In this document: positions 53,845 through 64,000 of the stretch, one piece after another
Layout of the letters: the number at the start of each line of letters is the position of its first letter
Position numbering within the stretch: position 1 is the first letter of the stretch
Source of the DNA: Ditylenchus dipsaci
Lineage: Eukaryota > Nematoda > Chromadorea > Rhabditida > Anguinidae
DNA: 64,000 nt
Assembly (NCBI GenBank): GCA_004194705.1
Contig: SADC01000002.1
Location: 62,001 to 126,000 of the forward strand
Direction: 5' to 3'
Position numbers and translations under genes: made by a program
The notes under the pieces: model-generated
Told to the model about the DNA's origin: nothing
Databases searched by the model: none
What the model saw: the letters and a program-made list of their open reading frames with translations, nothing else

Positions 53845-54235
53845 ATATAAAATCATACTGTTTATAATTTCTAAAAAAGTTTACATTCTAATAGTTTACA
53901 TTCTTATAAGGAAATTTAAAATTTTAAAAAATGGAGATTTTAAGAAAATTGACACAACAAGTATGAATACATTTGAATTAAAAAACGATTTGAAGAAAAA
54001 CTGTATCACACATTATACCAGGGATCCCATATCTACTTATTTATAAGAATTAAACTTATTTTGGCACCCCTAATCTTAGTTTTTTTTTACTTATTCTAAG
54101 ATTATTCGAGAGCTACTGATTTTTTTGTACCGCAAATCTTAGTTTTTTTTGAAAAATATGCTTTTTTAAACGAAAAATCTTAGTTTTTGAAAAATCTACT
54201 TTTTTTAAAAAAAAAATCATGGGATCCCTGAATTA
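53845..54235. other. no gene recognised
   Basis: AT-rich, with repeated AATCTTAGTTTTTTTT words at 54070-54190. Confidence 0.4.
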
Positions 54236-54237
54236 TA

Positions 54238-54474
54238 CCGTATTTTCTCTAATAAGCGCCCCTCTCTAATTAGAGCCCCCATCCCTAACTTCAAGTGGTT
54301 TGAAACTTCTATTTTCATTAACTCTGTTAAAGTGCCTGCGAGGGATTTTAAAAATCTAACAGGCGCTTTTTACAGAGCTCAAAAATTTAATGAAAACAGA
54401 AGTTTCAGACCACTTAAAGTTTGAAAAATTGCCCCTCTCTAATAAGCGCCCGGGGCGAGAGAGAGAAAATACGG
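54238..54474. mobile_element. pogo-like MITE, CTCTCTAATAAGCGCCC phrase
   Basis: CCGTATTTTCTCTAATAAGCG and its inverse, ending GAGAGAAAATACGG, are flanked by TA (54236-54237, 54475-54476). An inner inverted pair (AAGTGGTTTGAAACTTCT and inverse) makes the whole 237 bp a hairpin. Confidence 0.88.
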
Positions 54475-54479
54475 TATAA

Positions 54480-55950
54480 CACATTTTATACAAACCTATA
54501 TTAAAAAAAATATAAAAGGTAGAATCAGTAAAGCTCGTGGGTGATAATAAAATGCAATAAACAAATGTGAAAAATATTTTCTCAGCCCTTAGATATAGAG
54601 CCTCAAAATCGAGAAGGGGCTTTATTAGATCATTTATGGTCACTTAGCAAAATATACCTGGTTTAGCTGTTACCTTTTTGCCAACTTAAAATGTTTAAAA
54701 GTAAAAAACGATTACAATGAAATTTAAAAAAAATCATGAGATTTTTGTGTGCTAAAAGCGGTGTGCGCCCACCTATTTTCTATCTCCCTCGGCTATTCCA
54801 GTACTATTCAAAGATTCAAACAAAAAGAGTAAAGAAACTAGAAAAGCAGCAGCAGGGTCCCCCTTTTACTACCACTGAACTGTAATTGAATAAAAGAAGG
54901 AGGATTTGTAGGGATTAAACTTTTCTTCAACTTCTACTTTTTATTACTTTAAAAAGTGGAATCAATTAGTTCAATCAAAAAGATTTGTTTGTGTAATGGA
55001 TTGCTACTGGCTGTTTAGTAATAAAAAGCCTTTTTTCGATGGTTATTTAAAAATAATTTTACAATCGAATTTCGATAAAGCGGCACTCTTCTAAAGCTCG
55101 ACATTTTGTTGTGTCCTAAATAAAGTGCTAATTACGGAGCTCTTAACCTTTATCCCCAGAAGTCAATGAACTTTAACCCCCAAATCATCGATAATAACTG
55201 GCAGATCTGTTGGCGAACAAAAAAAGTTTTTTTTAACATAAATACCGTATTTCCTGTAATTAGCCAACCTGTGGGCTTTTTAGCTCTTCAAAAGTCAAAA
55301 AACTTTGAGGTCAAGCTCCAGGTTTTTGGGTGTTTGAATAAAATCGAAAAAAGGAACCATCAGAGCTCGTAAAAAATAAATTTAAAGATAAAGATAAATT
55401 TCGAAAAAGATAAATTTAACAATTTTGCTGAAAATTTTCTCTGAGCTGAGATTTTTTTAAAGATAGCAATTCTTTTAAAATTTCACTTTTCACGATATAT
55501 AAACAATATGTATGTTAGAATATATCCATAGTCTAGTGGTCGAGCGTCTTGATTCAACTTGAGTTCGGCTTGGAATGGTCGTTTTTTTATTTATATTTTT
55601 ACAAATTTATTTTCTTTTGCGTTTTATTGCACGTAAAAGCTGAGGGATAAAATAATGCATATTTCCCTTGTTTTCTCCTGTTTTATCAATCTACTGGGGC
55701 CAAGTCAATTCACAGCTGTTGGTAAAGGTAAATCGAGTGCTGGAGGTAAAGGTTAATTTATCTTATATTACATATAAGTCAACATTCTCAAGAAGTCTAA
55801 GCAGTAGTTTATACAGCAATAAAGTCAAAATCCTGGCATTTTTTATGAATAAAGCTTATTAATTGGTTTTACCAAAAGTATTCAATATCAGCATAAAAAA
55901 CCTACCTTCCGGCGATAGAACTAACATCTGAATAAACCCAAACCTTTTCA
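54480..55950. other. no gene recognised; single pogo-like end at 55246
   Basis: TACCGTATTTCCTGTAATTAG at 55244 resembles the 54238 terminus without a partner. A run of CTTAGTCTAGTGGTCGAGC-like sequence near 55530 is not a complete tRNA. Confidence 0.35.
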
Positions 55951-55974
55951 AATTCTTCAATGGCGTTTTAGTAG

Positions 55975-56315
55975 CAACAGGTTGTAAAAAAGGTGGGAAA
56001 CGCAAATATATTGCTAAATTGTGACAAGAAAAAAACTGCTTAGATTTATTTAAAGATAATCCTGAGCAGCAATTGGTTGTTAGACTGTTGATGTGTATTC
56101 CTAATGTGAAGGATGAGAAAGGTCAAGCACAGCCAGTTAGCGACAATGCCTTAGGACTTTTCTTCTCCATTTCTCCGGTTAAAATGTTACCCAGAAACAA
56201 GCTTAAAAAAGCAATTCTCATTTATTTTCCAGAAAATAAAATCCGGATCCATTTCTTTCTCGTCTTAATTATTTTCACAAAGACTATTCAAAACAAACTT
56301 AGGTTTTGCTATTAA
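55975..56315 (+). pseudogene. unrecognised coding-like fragment with an internal stop
   Basis: GCKKGGKRKYIAKL is followed by a stop at about 56022, then QEKNCLDLFKDNPEQQLVVR, LLMCIPNVKDEKGQ and PVSDNALGLFF, open to 56315. Composition is protein-like and unlike the surrounding AT-rich DNA. I do not recognise the family; a decayed transposon or host exon is possible. Confidence 0.3.
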
Positions 56316-56849
56316 AATACTTTTATAAACACAAAAAACATTTAAAACAACAACAACAAATAAAGCGTGTGAATGTAAACACTTGAAACAAAGTGATCTC
56401 CATCATTTACAATCCTTTGCTAATTTCAACAGTTTCACTTCAGCAATGACGTCTTCTTTTTCATCTTGCTTCGTTAGCTTTGTTTGCAAGTATCGGCCGA
56501 TTTTTAAAAAATTGACTATTTTTCATTCACAAAACGATACAAAAGTATAGTAACGGGTGCTCCAAATTTTCTTTGTCTTACAATTTATATTAAATTATTT
56601 TTAATTTTTTGATACCATGTCGTAGCACTGAATTTTTTCTTTCAAATGGTATATAAAATTGGATAAATTATTTTAAAAGACTCATCATTTGGTCTAAACA
56701 CGTGTCAAGTCATTTTGAGGTTTTGATGAGCATTTTCATTACTTTAACTGGTCAAAAGTTTTATTCAGGGTCCAGCACTTCAATGAAATTTTAGCGATAT
56801 TTTGTAGCGCATTTCAAGAGCTACAAAACTCCCTTTACAAAATAATTTT

Positions 56850-57115
56850 AAAGAGTGTTGAGATACGACCTTTTGAAAAAATCAAACTTCTGTAAAAAAT
56901 GACCAAAATACGAAAAATTGGAAACAATTTGGATTTTGATCATTTTTTATAGGGATTGATTTTTTTTCAAAAGGTCATATTTCAAACAGTGTTGTAAGCG
57001 GCACCGGTGTGGCACCAGGCAGCTCACGGCATCGCACCGGTGCCGTAAGCTGGTGTCGCTGCCGTAATTCTGAGATTTACAACACTGATCTCAACACTTA
57101 CATTTTTAAAAATTA
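56850..57115. mobile_element. foldback relic with nested CAGTGTTGTAA element
   Basis: GTGTTGAGATACGACCTTTTG and later TCAAAAGGTCATATTTCAAA are inverted around 56880-56985. Inside the right half, CAGTGTTGTAAGCGGCACCGG (56987) and CCGTAATTC...TTACAACACTG (57090) enclose GGCACCGGTG words. No clean target duplication. Confidence 0.55.
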
Positions 57116-57119
57116 TTTT

Positions 57120-57575
57120 ATAATTTATCTAATTTTTATATATCATTTGAAAGAGGAAATTTAGTCACAGAGAATTTTTAACCTGGGTTAAACTCCGTTG
57201 TGCAAATGAAAAATAAATAAAAAAAATTGCATAATAAAGTATTACATTGAAAAAATAAACTCCCGAAACATAATGTCTTCAATCTACAAAATCAATCTAT
57301 GTTTTAGCAATTATTACTCAAATGTAGTTGCTTTTCAAAGACACATCTTTACTGCTCCACTGATTTTTGTGGATATTTTACAGACTATGACACACATGCG
57401 AGGCTTATGAACCAAAACAACGCCTAAGTTTCAGGCTTAATATGCTTTTACGGACCAGTCGGAAGACTTCGAAAATCATGGTTAAACTAGTCAAGCAGAG
57501 TGGGAAATGGAATTTGAATGTTCTCTATATATGGATTTTACTATCTACACTAAATATAGAGTGAAGTTGACTAGA
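57120..57575. other. no gene recognised; 3' flank of the DB-domain gene
   Basis: AT-rich sequence with no recognisable coding features immediately downstream (minus strand) of the stop at 57583. Confidence 0.4.
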
Positions 57576-57582
57576 TTGTTGA

Positions 57583-60500
57583 TTAGCTAAATTGTGTGTC
57601 TCTCAGACCGGAATGATGGCATTGTAGCAAATCCCCTAAAATATATTTGTTAATAATTTGGTTAAAATGTGAATTAAATAAATGACCAATGACTGATTGG
57701 CAGGACAGGTGTTGGATTCCCAAAGCACCTAGACCTTTGCCTGGATTGCAGAACACTTCACACTGGGATCCACTGAATACAAAAACTCTGATTGCACACT
57801 TGTTCGTTATTTGTGATACCTTTTAGCTGCTACTCGCCTTTGTCTGCAACACGCCAAATTGTCATTGCCCTGAGAAGCACATTCTAGGTATGGAGCTACG
57901 TTCAGAATACCACATCTTCCTGCGTCAAATGCTTTTTTAATCTGCAAACGAGTTTTTCTTAATCTTTATTCTGGTTATTCTTTAGTCTTCAAATTTTGTT
58001 CAATATTTTAGAAAAACACAGCTTTGGCTGACTTTTTTTGCACGCAAAAAATAATGTAAAGCCAGTTAGCAACTATTTGAAAAAAAATTGCATGTTTTTT
58101 ACATAAAAAATGAGCGTTTCCATGCAAATTTTTGAGGCTTCTTAGTAGTTAAAATTTCTTCGAAAATACCAATCACAGAAGAAATTTTAAAAGGCTGGAC
58201 ACTGGTTTTCTCTTTTAAAATAGCGCCAAACGCCGTCCAAACGCCAAACACCGGTGCCGGCACCCATGCAACCATGTTCTGTCTAGTCCTAAAATTCGCA
58301 AGGTATCTGATTTTACCAGTCGTTTTTCCGATATTATGCAACTTTTCTATAGAAATACCTAAAACACCTCCTGACGCACTGTCCCATATATCAGACGAAC
58401 TGCAAACGTGTTTTTCTCAGCGACCACTAAAGATATCGACGTCGGGTTTATTCAATGAATAGAACAGGACTGAGCTATTATGTTACTGGGAAAATCTATG
58501 ATTTTACCTTTAGAACATCGAGAAAAAATATTTTTTTAAAAACGCGAATTTTCGCCTTTTTGGACCCCATAGCATTTTGAGAATTTTACATAATATGTTA
58601 GTTTATATCTGTAACTAACAAATTTCATCTCTTTTCACTACAACTTGGTAAAAAAAATCTGAAAAATGAATCATTTATCAAGGAAAAACTGCATTTTAAA
58701 ATTTGTCCCATTGTCCCACAGTGCGCATTTAAGGGTCAAGTGTTGCTACCTAGCCAGCCACGACAAAATTAAGTAAATAGTAACTTTGAGCACAAGAACC
58801 TGCCTCAGGCTGAGTAATGTCGTAGCGACACAGCTCCAGACATCCAGCTGGCATAAGTTTTTGTTGACAACAGCTTAGCAATCTCTTGCTAGCTACTGCT
58901 ACAGGCACACAAGGTCGAAACTCAGGCCCTATTCCACACTGCTGACTAGACACTTGTGTGGTTGTGGTTTGTAATAAGTTGATGCTGCTGCTGTTGACCA
59001 GTGGCACTGATGTGGTAGTAGAAGTGGTAAATGTGTTGTTGTTTGTTTTGGACAGTCTGTTTTGACGATTGCTGCCAGCCTTTCTGCCAGTCAATGCAGC
59101 CAAAGCGTCAATTGTTTGTTGATTGAACACATGTTCTATGATCACGTTGATTTCTGAATAATTCAGATTATTAGTAGGTCTTTTTGTAAATAAATCGAAT
59201 TCTTGTAAAATTATATTCTGCCAAGATTATAAAATCTAGATGAAAAGGGGTTTGAAAACCCAGGGCCTTCGCTATTTTATTCACGAAACGTCATCAGACT
59301 ATACTTTTTAGATGCATAAGCAACTTTTGTGATGTATTTTTTTGCGCAAAGTTTATATGTAGAAGAGAAGAGAATGAATAGTTTTTTCAAAAAGACCAGT
59401 CCAGAAACAAATGTTTGCCACCAACAAGATTCGAACCTGTGACCTATTAGGGGATCAATTTACTGCTGTCCATTTTATTGGTTTCAGGTTTTATTCAGCC
59501 AAGCAACAGTCAGCACACAAACTGTTTTTGCTTCAGAAAAAAAGATGTCACTTGTACCTATGGAACTCTCAAATTATTATTATTATAGTCAGCCAAGTAA
59601 AACCCAGCAATTTTCACTACAGTCGAAGCTCTCTATAACGACTCTCAAGGGACCGGCTAAACCGAGTCGTTATAGAGAGCGTCGTTATAAAGAGCGTCGT
59701 TTTGACTTGAATGACTTAGCTCAGGACCAAATAGTTCTTTTTTCCCGATCGTTATAAAGAGCGAGTCGTTATAAAGAGCGTCGTTATAGAGAGCTTCGAC
59801 TGTATGACTTTGAAAATCACTTACTGTCTCCGAATATTCCTGTATTGTTTGATAATATAGAAGGTAATGTATTATTGGATGTCACTGAATCAGTAGGTTT
59901 GGAACCTTCATTTTTAAAACTTGGAGCCAATGACTTTTGGTCTATAGTAATGTCAGCTTTGTTCTCTTCATTAGGAAGTGGTAAATCTTCCCTGCGACTA
60001 ATAGCTATAAAAGATGGTTGCAATATTTGACCAGCAGAAAGGGGCGTGGTGGTAGTTACAGCCTTTACTTCGTCTGCAACTGTGGTGCGGGCGGCCTAAA
60101 CAATAATATTTAAAACAATCTTAAAACCTTGCAACTATGACAAATGAAACAGATTTGATTAGAGGACCCAGTTTAGGTCCCAAATGAAAAATTTGTGCAA
60201 TGATTGTATCCCAAGGTACCAAAATTTATTTCCGAAAGCCTATGTCCTGAAAAATTGGTAGCCGAAAGTCCATGACCCAGAGAAACTTATATAACACATA
60301 ATAGATTTTTTTTGAAATTTTCGCCCTACTTAGTGCATCTAACTCACTAGTGAAAATAGAGAAAAAATTTCGTTTTTGACAAATCTGCCGTAGCGCTAGG
60401 CCTCTTTTGACTCAAAACACCTTTAAAACTCACAACAGTATCTTCCGACTTATGTACATTAAATTTCAATGGAGTCCAGCTAGACAATTCAGGTTTCAGG

Positions 60501-61349
60501 TTTGCCACTCCATTATTAACCACCTGATCTCTGCTGCTCCACCGGTCTCCACCTCCAAACCCCTCGATCATCTCCAGTCCTTCCTGTCCTTCCACACTTG
60601 GTGGAGGTAGTACACCCTTCTTGCCAATTTGACTCACTGCCCCACTCTCAATCACTCCATCAATTGCTCCATTCTTGCCTTTGACTGGACCACTTGGAGT
60701 GACCACTGCTATTTCAGGCACCAAAGTAGGGTGTGGTCCCTCAACAGCTGGTAAGACCTCCACCCGTGAGTCAGTCTCGTAGTCCTCAGCGGTCATAGGC
60801 ACAGGAGTGCCTAGCGCTGGAGCAGTGTCTGGAGGGGGTAGCACTAGACCTGCAGGCGGTTCCACACCTTTAGCTAAGCCATCTATGGAGTATCCTCCTC
60901 TGTTGTACACAGACCAGCCACCATTGGAGTTGTGAGTAGGTTGGGCAGGTATTGGAGGTATAGAGCCTGAATGGCCTTGGCCATTGGGATGGGGAATGCC
61001 ATTGGGTAGGAGAAGGGGAGGTAGGAAGGGTGGAGCTGGTTGTATAGGACGGTTGGCTGGTGATGGTTTGTAGGCTTAAATGGCAGGTTTATTTGATATA
61101 GAATAAGTTTCAGCCAAGTAACTAACGTTGAATGGAAAAAGGAGCGGAGCAGGGACTAGTCATGCACAGCTGAGGACAGGAATACCTAACTCTAGTAGCA
61201 CAACAATATCTAGGATGCATTCGACGACAGTCAAACACTGGCTGTTGCAAATATGAATATCCTTGAGTTGTGGTGGATACAGGCATAAGGACAAGTATGA
61301 GGTACACAAGGTAGTAACCATTCCTTCTAAATGGTGAAACACTTCGCAT
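57583..61349 (-). CDS. nematode DB-domain secreted protein
   Basis: DB-module proteins are nematode Cys-rich secreted proteins of unknown biochemical role. Exons (minus): 61349-61127, 61074-60434, 60095-59825, 59153-58800, 57941-57820, 57772-57687, 57635-57583. Exon 1 encodes a signal peptide (YYLVYLILVLMPVSTTTQG) and a CRRMHPRYCC...CPQLCM Cys cluster. Exons 2-3 are Pro-rich and low-complexity. Exon 4 starts the DB module: CGIGPEFRPCVP, LLSCCQQKLMPAGCLELC and RYD. Exons 5-7 finish it: IKKAFDAGRCGILNVAPYLE, CASQGNDNLACC, QCEVFCNPGKG, LGIQHLSCQSVIGDLLQCHH, then SGLRDTQFS-stop. All Cys positions of the module appear present. The phase at the exon 4/5 junction does not close by one nucleotide, so that junction is provisional; all other junctions agree. 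A pogo-like MITE lies in intron 3. Confidence 0.9.
59400..59450 (-). repeat. B-box-like word shared with 19020-19050
   Basis: On the minus strand, AGGTCACAGGTTCGAATCTTG resembles AGGTCACAGGTTCGACTACC from 19030-19050. A SINE relic is possible; no full tRNA fold. Confidence 0.3.
59620..59802. mobile_element. pogo/Tigger-like MITE in an intron of the DB gene, CTCTATAACGACTC phrase
   Basis: Ends CAGTCGAAGCTCTCTATAACG and CGTTATAGAGAGCTTCGACTG are flanked by TA. GTCGTTATAAAGAGCG is repeated four times near the right end. 183 bp. Confidence 0.92.
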
Positions 61350-61734
61350 CTAAAAGCTATTATTTTGTGATGCGGAACACTGAAAAACAAGGATTTTTGG
61401 TTAATTGAGTCTCGTCTTTGAATCCGCCTAGCCGCATGTAATGTTTTCCGTCAAAATATTGGGATGTAGGGCATGGAACAAAGTATGACCGCTATCATAA
61501 TAGAATTTGTCCGCCAGTGCGACAAGCTATATATAACAGTAGAAAGCTCATTCTGTGCGCTACGAAATATTTTTTATCGTTTTTCCGGAATTTTCAATTT
61601 TGGATTATTTGACCTTAGTATAGAAAAACCTTGAGCCTAAACGTGTTGTTCCAAATGTAGTTTTTTTTGGGAGGATATTTTATAGTAGCGCTGATTATTT
61701 CCAGGGAAATTTGGGTGTCAAGTCGTCATTGATA

Positions 61735-61848
61735 CAGTAAACTTCGTCGGGAATTATATCGAGAGTCGTTGTATGGAGAGGAAATTTCCCCTAATTTAGT
61801 GAAGACCAACGATTGTTTTAAAAGTACGTTAAATCGAGAGTCGACAGT
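61735..61848. mobile_element. degenerate pogo-like MITE, TTATATCGAGAGTCG phrase
   Basis: CAGTAAACTTCGTCGGGAATT after TA and TTAAATCGAGAGTCGACAG at the right. ATCGAGAGTCG occurs twice. The termini have diverged. Confidence 0.5.
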
Positions 61849-62029
61849 ACTCGGCATCGAGAAATTTCAAGTAATTTTCGAAAATTTCTAGTACTCAGAA
61901 ACTCTCATATTAAATTAATTTTAAAAAACATGGGAATAACCTTTTAGATGAGTGGCTTTGAGGCTGACTAACAAAGTTGATAAAATATATAAAAGACAGC
62001 AGGTTTAGGAGCACCTTGAAGGAGTTGCG

Positions 62030-62205
62030 CAAGGCAGACCCTGAGGCTATTACTGGCCCATCTTTGGATGATTCAGCATTGATTTGCTTTACTTTCGCTT
62101 GTTCTAATAGGTAAATGGATAGGTTTGCATAAGAAAAAATACATTTCCAGCATTTCCGTCACCTTCAAGTGCTGGTCTTCTTTCATATGCATCTTCTAGT
62201 TTACA
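62030..62205 (-). CDS. possible exon pair, strand uncertain
   Basis: 62035-62113 is open on the minus strand (EQAKVKQINAESSKDGPVIA, SGSALRNSFK) between a TACCTATTAG acceptor and a GTGCTC donor. It is also open on the plus strand (STLKELRKADPEAITG) before a GTAAAT donor. A second minus-strand block, KMHMKEDQHLK at about 62167-62199, is likewise bounded by AG and GT. I cannot choose a strand or family. Confidence 0.3.
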
Positions 62206-62209
62206 AAAA

Positions 62210-63360
62210 CAAACATGGTAGTTGAATATGATGAGCATATCCACAAGAAAAATAATTTTCGCAGTTTTCGGTTTATGTAAACAAATAGAAGTGTTTGAGT
62301 GTGCTAAACATAGCGCTTCGTAAATTTGATAATCCCACTAATTTAGATTTTTCGAGGAGTCACCGTTTTTTACCTTTATCTTATTTGATTTTTATAATGT
62401 CTAAAAATCGTGAAAATGTTGTATTAACTAATTCTTGTGTAAAAGATAAAAACAATTTTACTATTGCTTTCTATTGTGCAACAAGAAAAGTATGCAACCC
62501 CACTTTTTATCAAGTAAAATATACAGCCCTTAAGTTTTTATTCAATTCGTTTAATTTTTAGCTGTCAATTTATTCACTTTTATCTAATTAGAAAAAATCC
62601 AAAAAAGTGAACAAATCCGTTAAATTTCTTTTAGAGACCCGAGGCAAATCATCGGGGGTGCATAGCAGGACTGTAGCCATTTTCTAGTTTTCTATGTTTT
62701 TGATGTCCTGTTTTGTGGCTCTAGTTTTTCAACGAAAAACAGAATTTTTAGTCAAATTTTTGATGTGGAGAATAAGACAGTGTATTTGTTCTAATAGTTT
62801 GTATGTTCTATTTTTTAGCCTCCAATTTATTTTGAATCTATGTCAAAGTTCAATAAAAGGTGGTATCCCTAGTTTTAGCCTCTACCTCTGTCGTTCAAAT
62901 AGAGACTGTCGTTCTATTAGAATAAATACGGTATACCATGAAAAGTAAAAAAAAGGTTGGACCAATTGTGGTTTTTAGTTGAGGTTGTGAAATACCTTTC
63001 TGCCTGTTTTCAATATTGCAAACTGTATTTTGCAAGCAACATCTTGCAGCTATAAAAAAACTTTATGTTTTTGCATTTAAGTCACAATTTTGAAATAAAA
63101 TAACAAAGTATAAATTCACAGGTATTATTATTATGACACAGGTAGTAGATACAGAGACAGACAGAGGAAGAGTATCACATATAAGGCACAGGTTGCATTG
63201 ATCAAGATATATCTTTACTATATATATGCGGGACACTTTTAGACAAAAATCAAGCTGACTAGATCTTTCAATATTCGGACTAAAAACCAAATAATTTTCA
63301 CGAAATCAAAAATTGGCCTAAATATACTTTCCTAACGTCTTTAACCTTGCAAAATTCTAT
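62210..63360. other. no gene recognised; single pogo-like end near 62932
   Basis: GTTCTATTAGAATAAATACGG (62911-62931) then TA matches the right end of the 17654 family, without a left partner. The rest is AT-rich, presumably intergenic. Confidence 0.4.
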
Positions 63361-63364
63361 TAGA

Positions 63365-64000
63365 CTACATATCAGTAGCTGTGATGTGGCTGTCCTGTGA
63401 CCTAGTGTCTGCTGCTCTGTGATGCCTCAAATTGACCAAACCAGCTGCACTGCTATTGTTGATGTGCTTCAAGGGTTGTTGCTCACAAGTGATGGCTGCA
63501 ATAATAGTATCTTCTGGAGGTTTTTGTGTCTCTATATGAGGAACAGGGTGATGGGTGTGGCTGCTGGCATGGTGGTGATGAAAGGCTGAGCCTGCTGGTT
63601 GGTGGTGTCCTGATGTATCATTTCCTGAATGTAATTGTCAAAATTTAGACACTGAGAATATATGTATACCTGGATTAGCAGGACCAGCAGTATTGCTTAT
63701 TAGCCTTGTTGTCGGTGTACTTCTACTACTTTCATGGTTATTAGCTGCTGTTTGATGGTTGATATGCTGCATGCCATGCCTCATAAATGAAGGGGGTGCT
63801 TGACTTCTGTGATTTCTACCCATATAAGAGGGTGTAGTGCCTACAAATTAATAAATATCTTAAGAAGCAACTTTTTCTATAGTTTTGAACAAAAATTTTG
63901 GTGGTCTCTCAACGTCAGAAATACCAACCCCACTCACAGCTGCTCTTCCTTTACGCAAACATGTCAGATAAGATGATTTGCCTGATTTTTTCAGCCAACG
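63365..64000 (-). CDS. 3' exons of an unrecognised His-rich protein (runs off the window)
   Basis: Last exon 63624-63365: NDTSGHHQPAGSAFHHHHAS, SHTHHPVPHIETQKPPEDT, TCEQQPLKHINN and a tail ending SHITATDM. Penultimate exon 63840-63670: TPSYMGRNHRSQAPPSFMRH and NHQTAANNHESSRSTPTT; its GT donor and the next AG acceptor agree in phase. An upstream exon reaches the window edge (to 63938): WLKKSGKSSYLTCLRK, then a basic stretch. Its phase closes with the next exon only if one A is added to the AAA at 63951-63953 (complement TTT), the same type of loss seen in the other genes. No domain is recognised. The His/Ser/Thr-rich tail looks disordered. Confidence 0.6.

Overview
This is a 64 kb window of an AT-rich, intron-bearing eukaryotic genome, and the sequence points to a nematode. 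One minus-strand gene carries a nematode-type DB domain. Another looks like a nematode hedgehog-related (wart/quahog type) secreted protein. Introns end in TTTCAG-like acceptors, and one gene pair has the poly(A)-to-acceptor spacing of a nematode operon. The genes are far more repeat-loaded than in Caenorhabditis. I cannot name the genus.

Host genes, left to right: a possible 36-residue membrane micropeptide (1759-1869, +) just upstream of the complex I subunit NDUFA8 (2037-5079, +); the endosomal tetraspan protein LEPROT/Vps55 (25891-27862, +); a secreted neuropeptide precursor with an allatostatin-C-like disulfide peptide (34681-35261, -); the nucleolar 28S rRNA m5C methyltransferase NOP2/NSUN1 (44266-48211, +); a hedgehog-related secreted protein with a long P/Q-rich tail (51108-53374, -); a DB-domain secreted protein (57583-61349, -); and the 3' end of a His-rich protein running off the right edge (63365-64000, -). 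These genes have unrelated housekeeping, signalling or secretory roles and do not form a pathway. The micropeptide/NDUFA8 pair is the only likely co-transcribed unit.

Most of the rest is transposon-derived DNA, largely non-autonomous. There are at least ten short pogo/Tigger-like elements with CAGT...CTCGATATAACG-like ends and TA target duplications, and their terminal phrases differ from element to element. Three hAT-like elements begin TAGGGTTGTCGA, two with perfect 8-bp target duplications. Two Merlin (ISXO2-type) elements have perfect 8-bp duplications. There are also a Tc1/mariner-like transposase fragment with an intron, a LINE ORF1 relic, an 850-bp near-perfect palindrome, and many foldback elements whose arms are tandem arrays of a short phrase. 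A 2-kb, 20-bp satellite (19661-21620) shows two higher-order registers, 60 and 80 bp.

The conserved genes contain at least six one-base losses, each at a homopolymer or repeated base, and each exactly repairs a family-conserved reading frame. I read these as uncorrected assembly deletions, not pseudogenes. Any automatic annotation of this sequence will break these genes.
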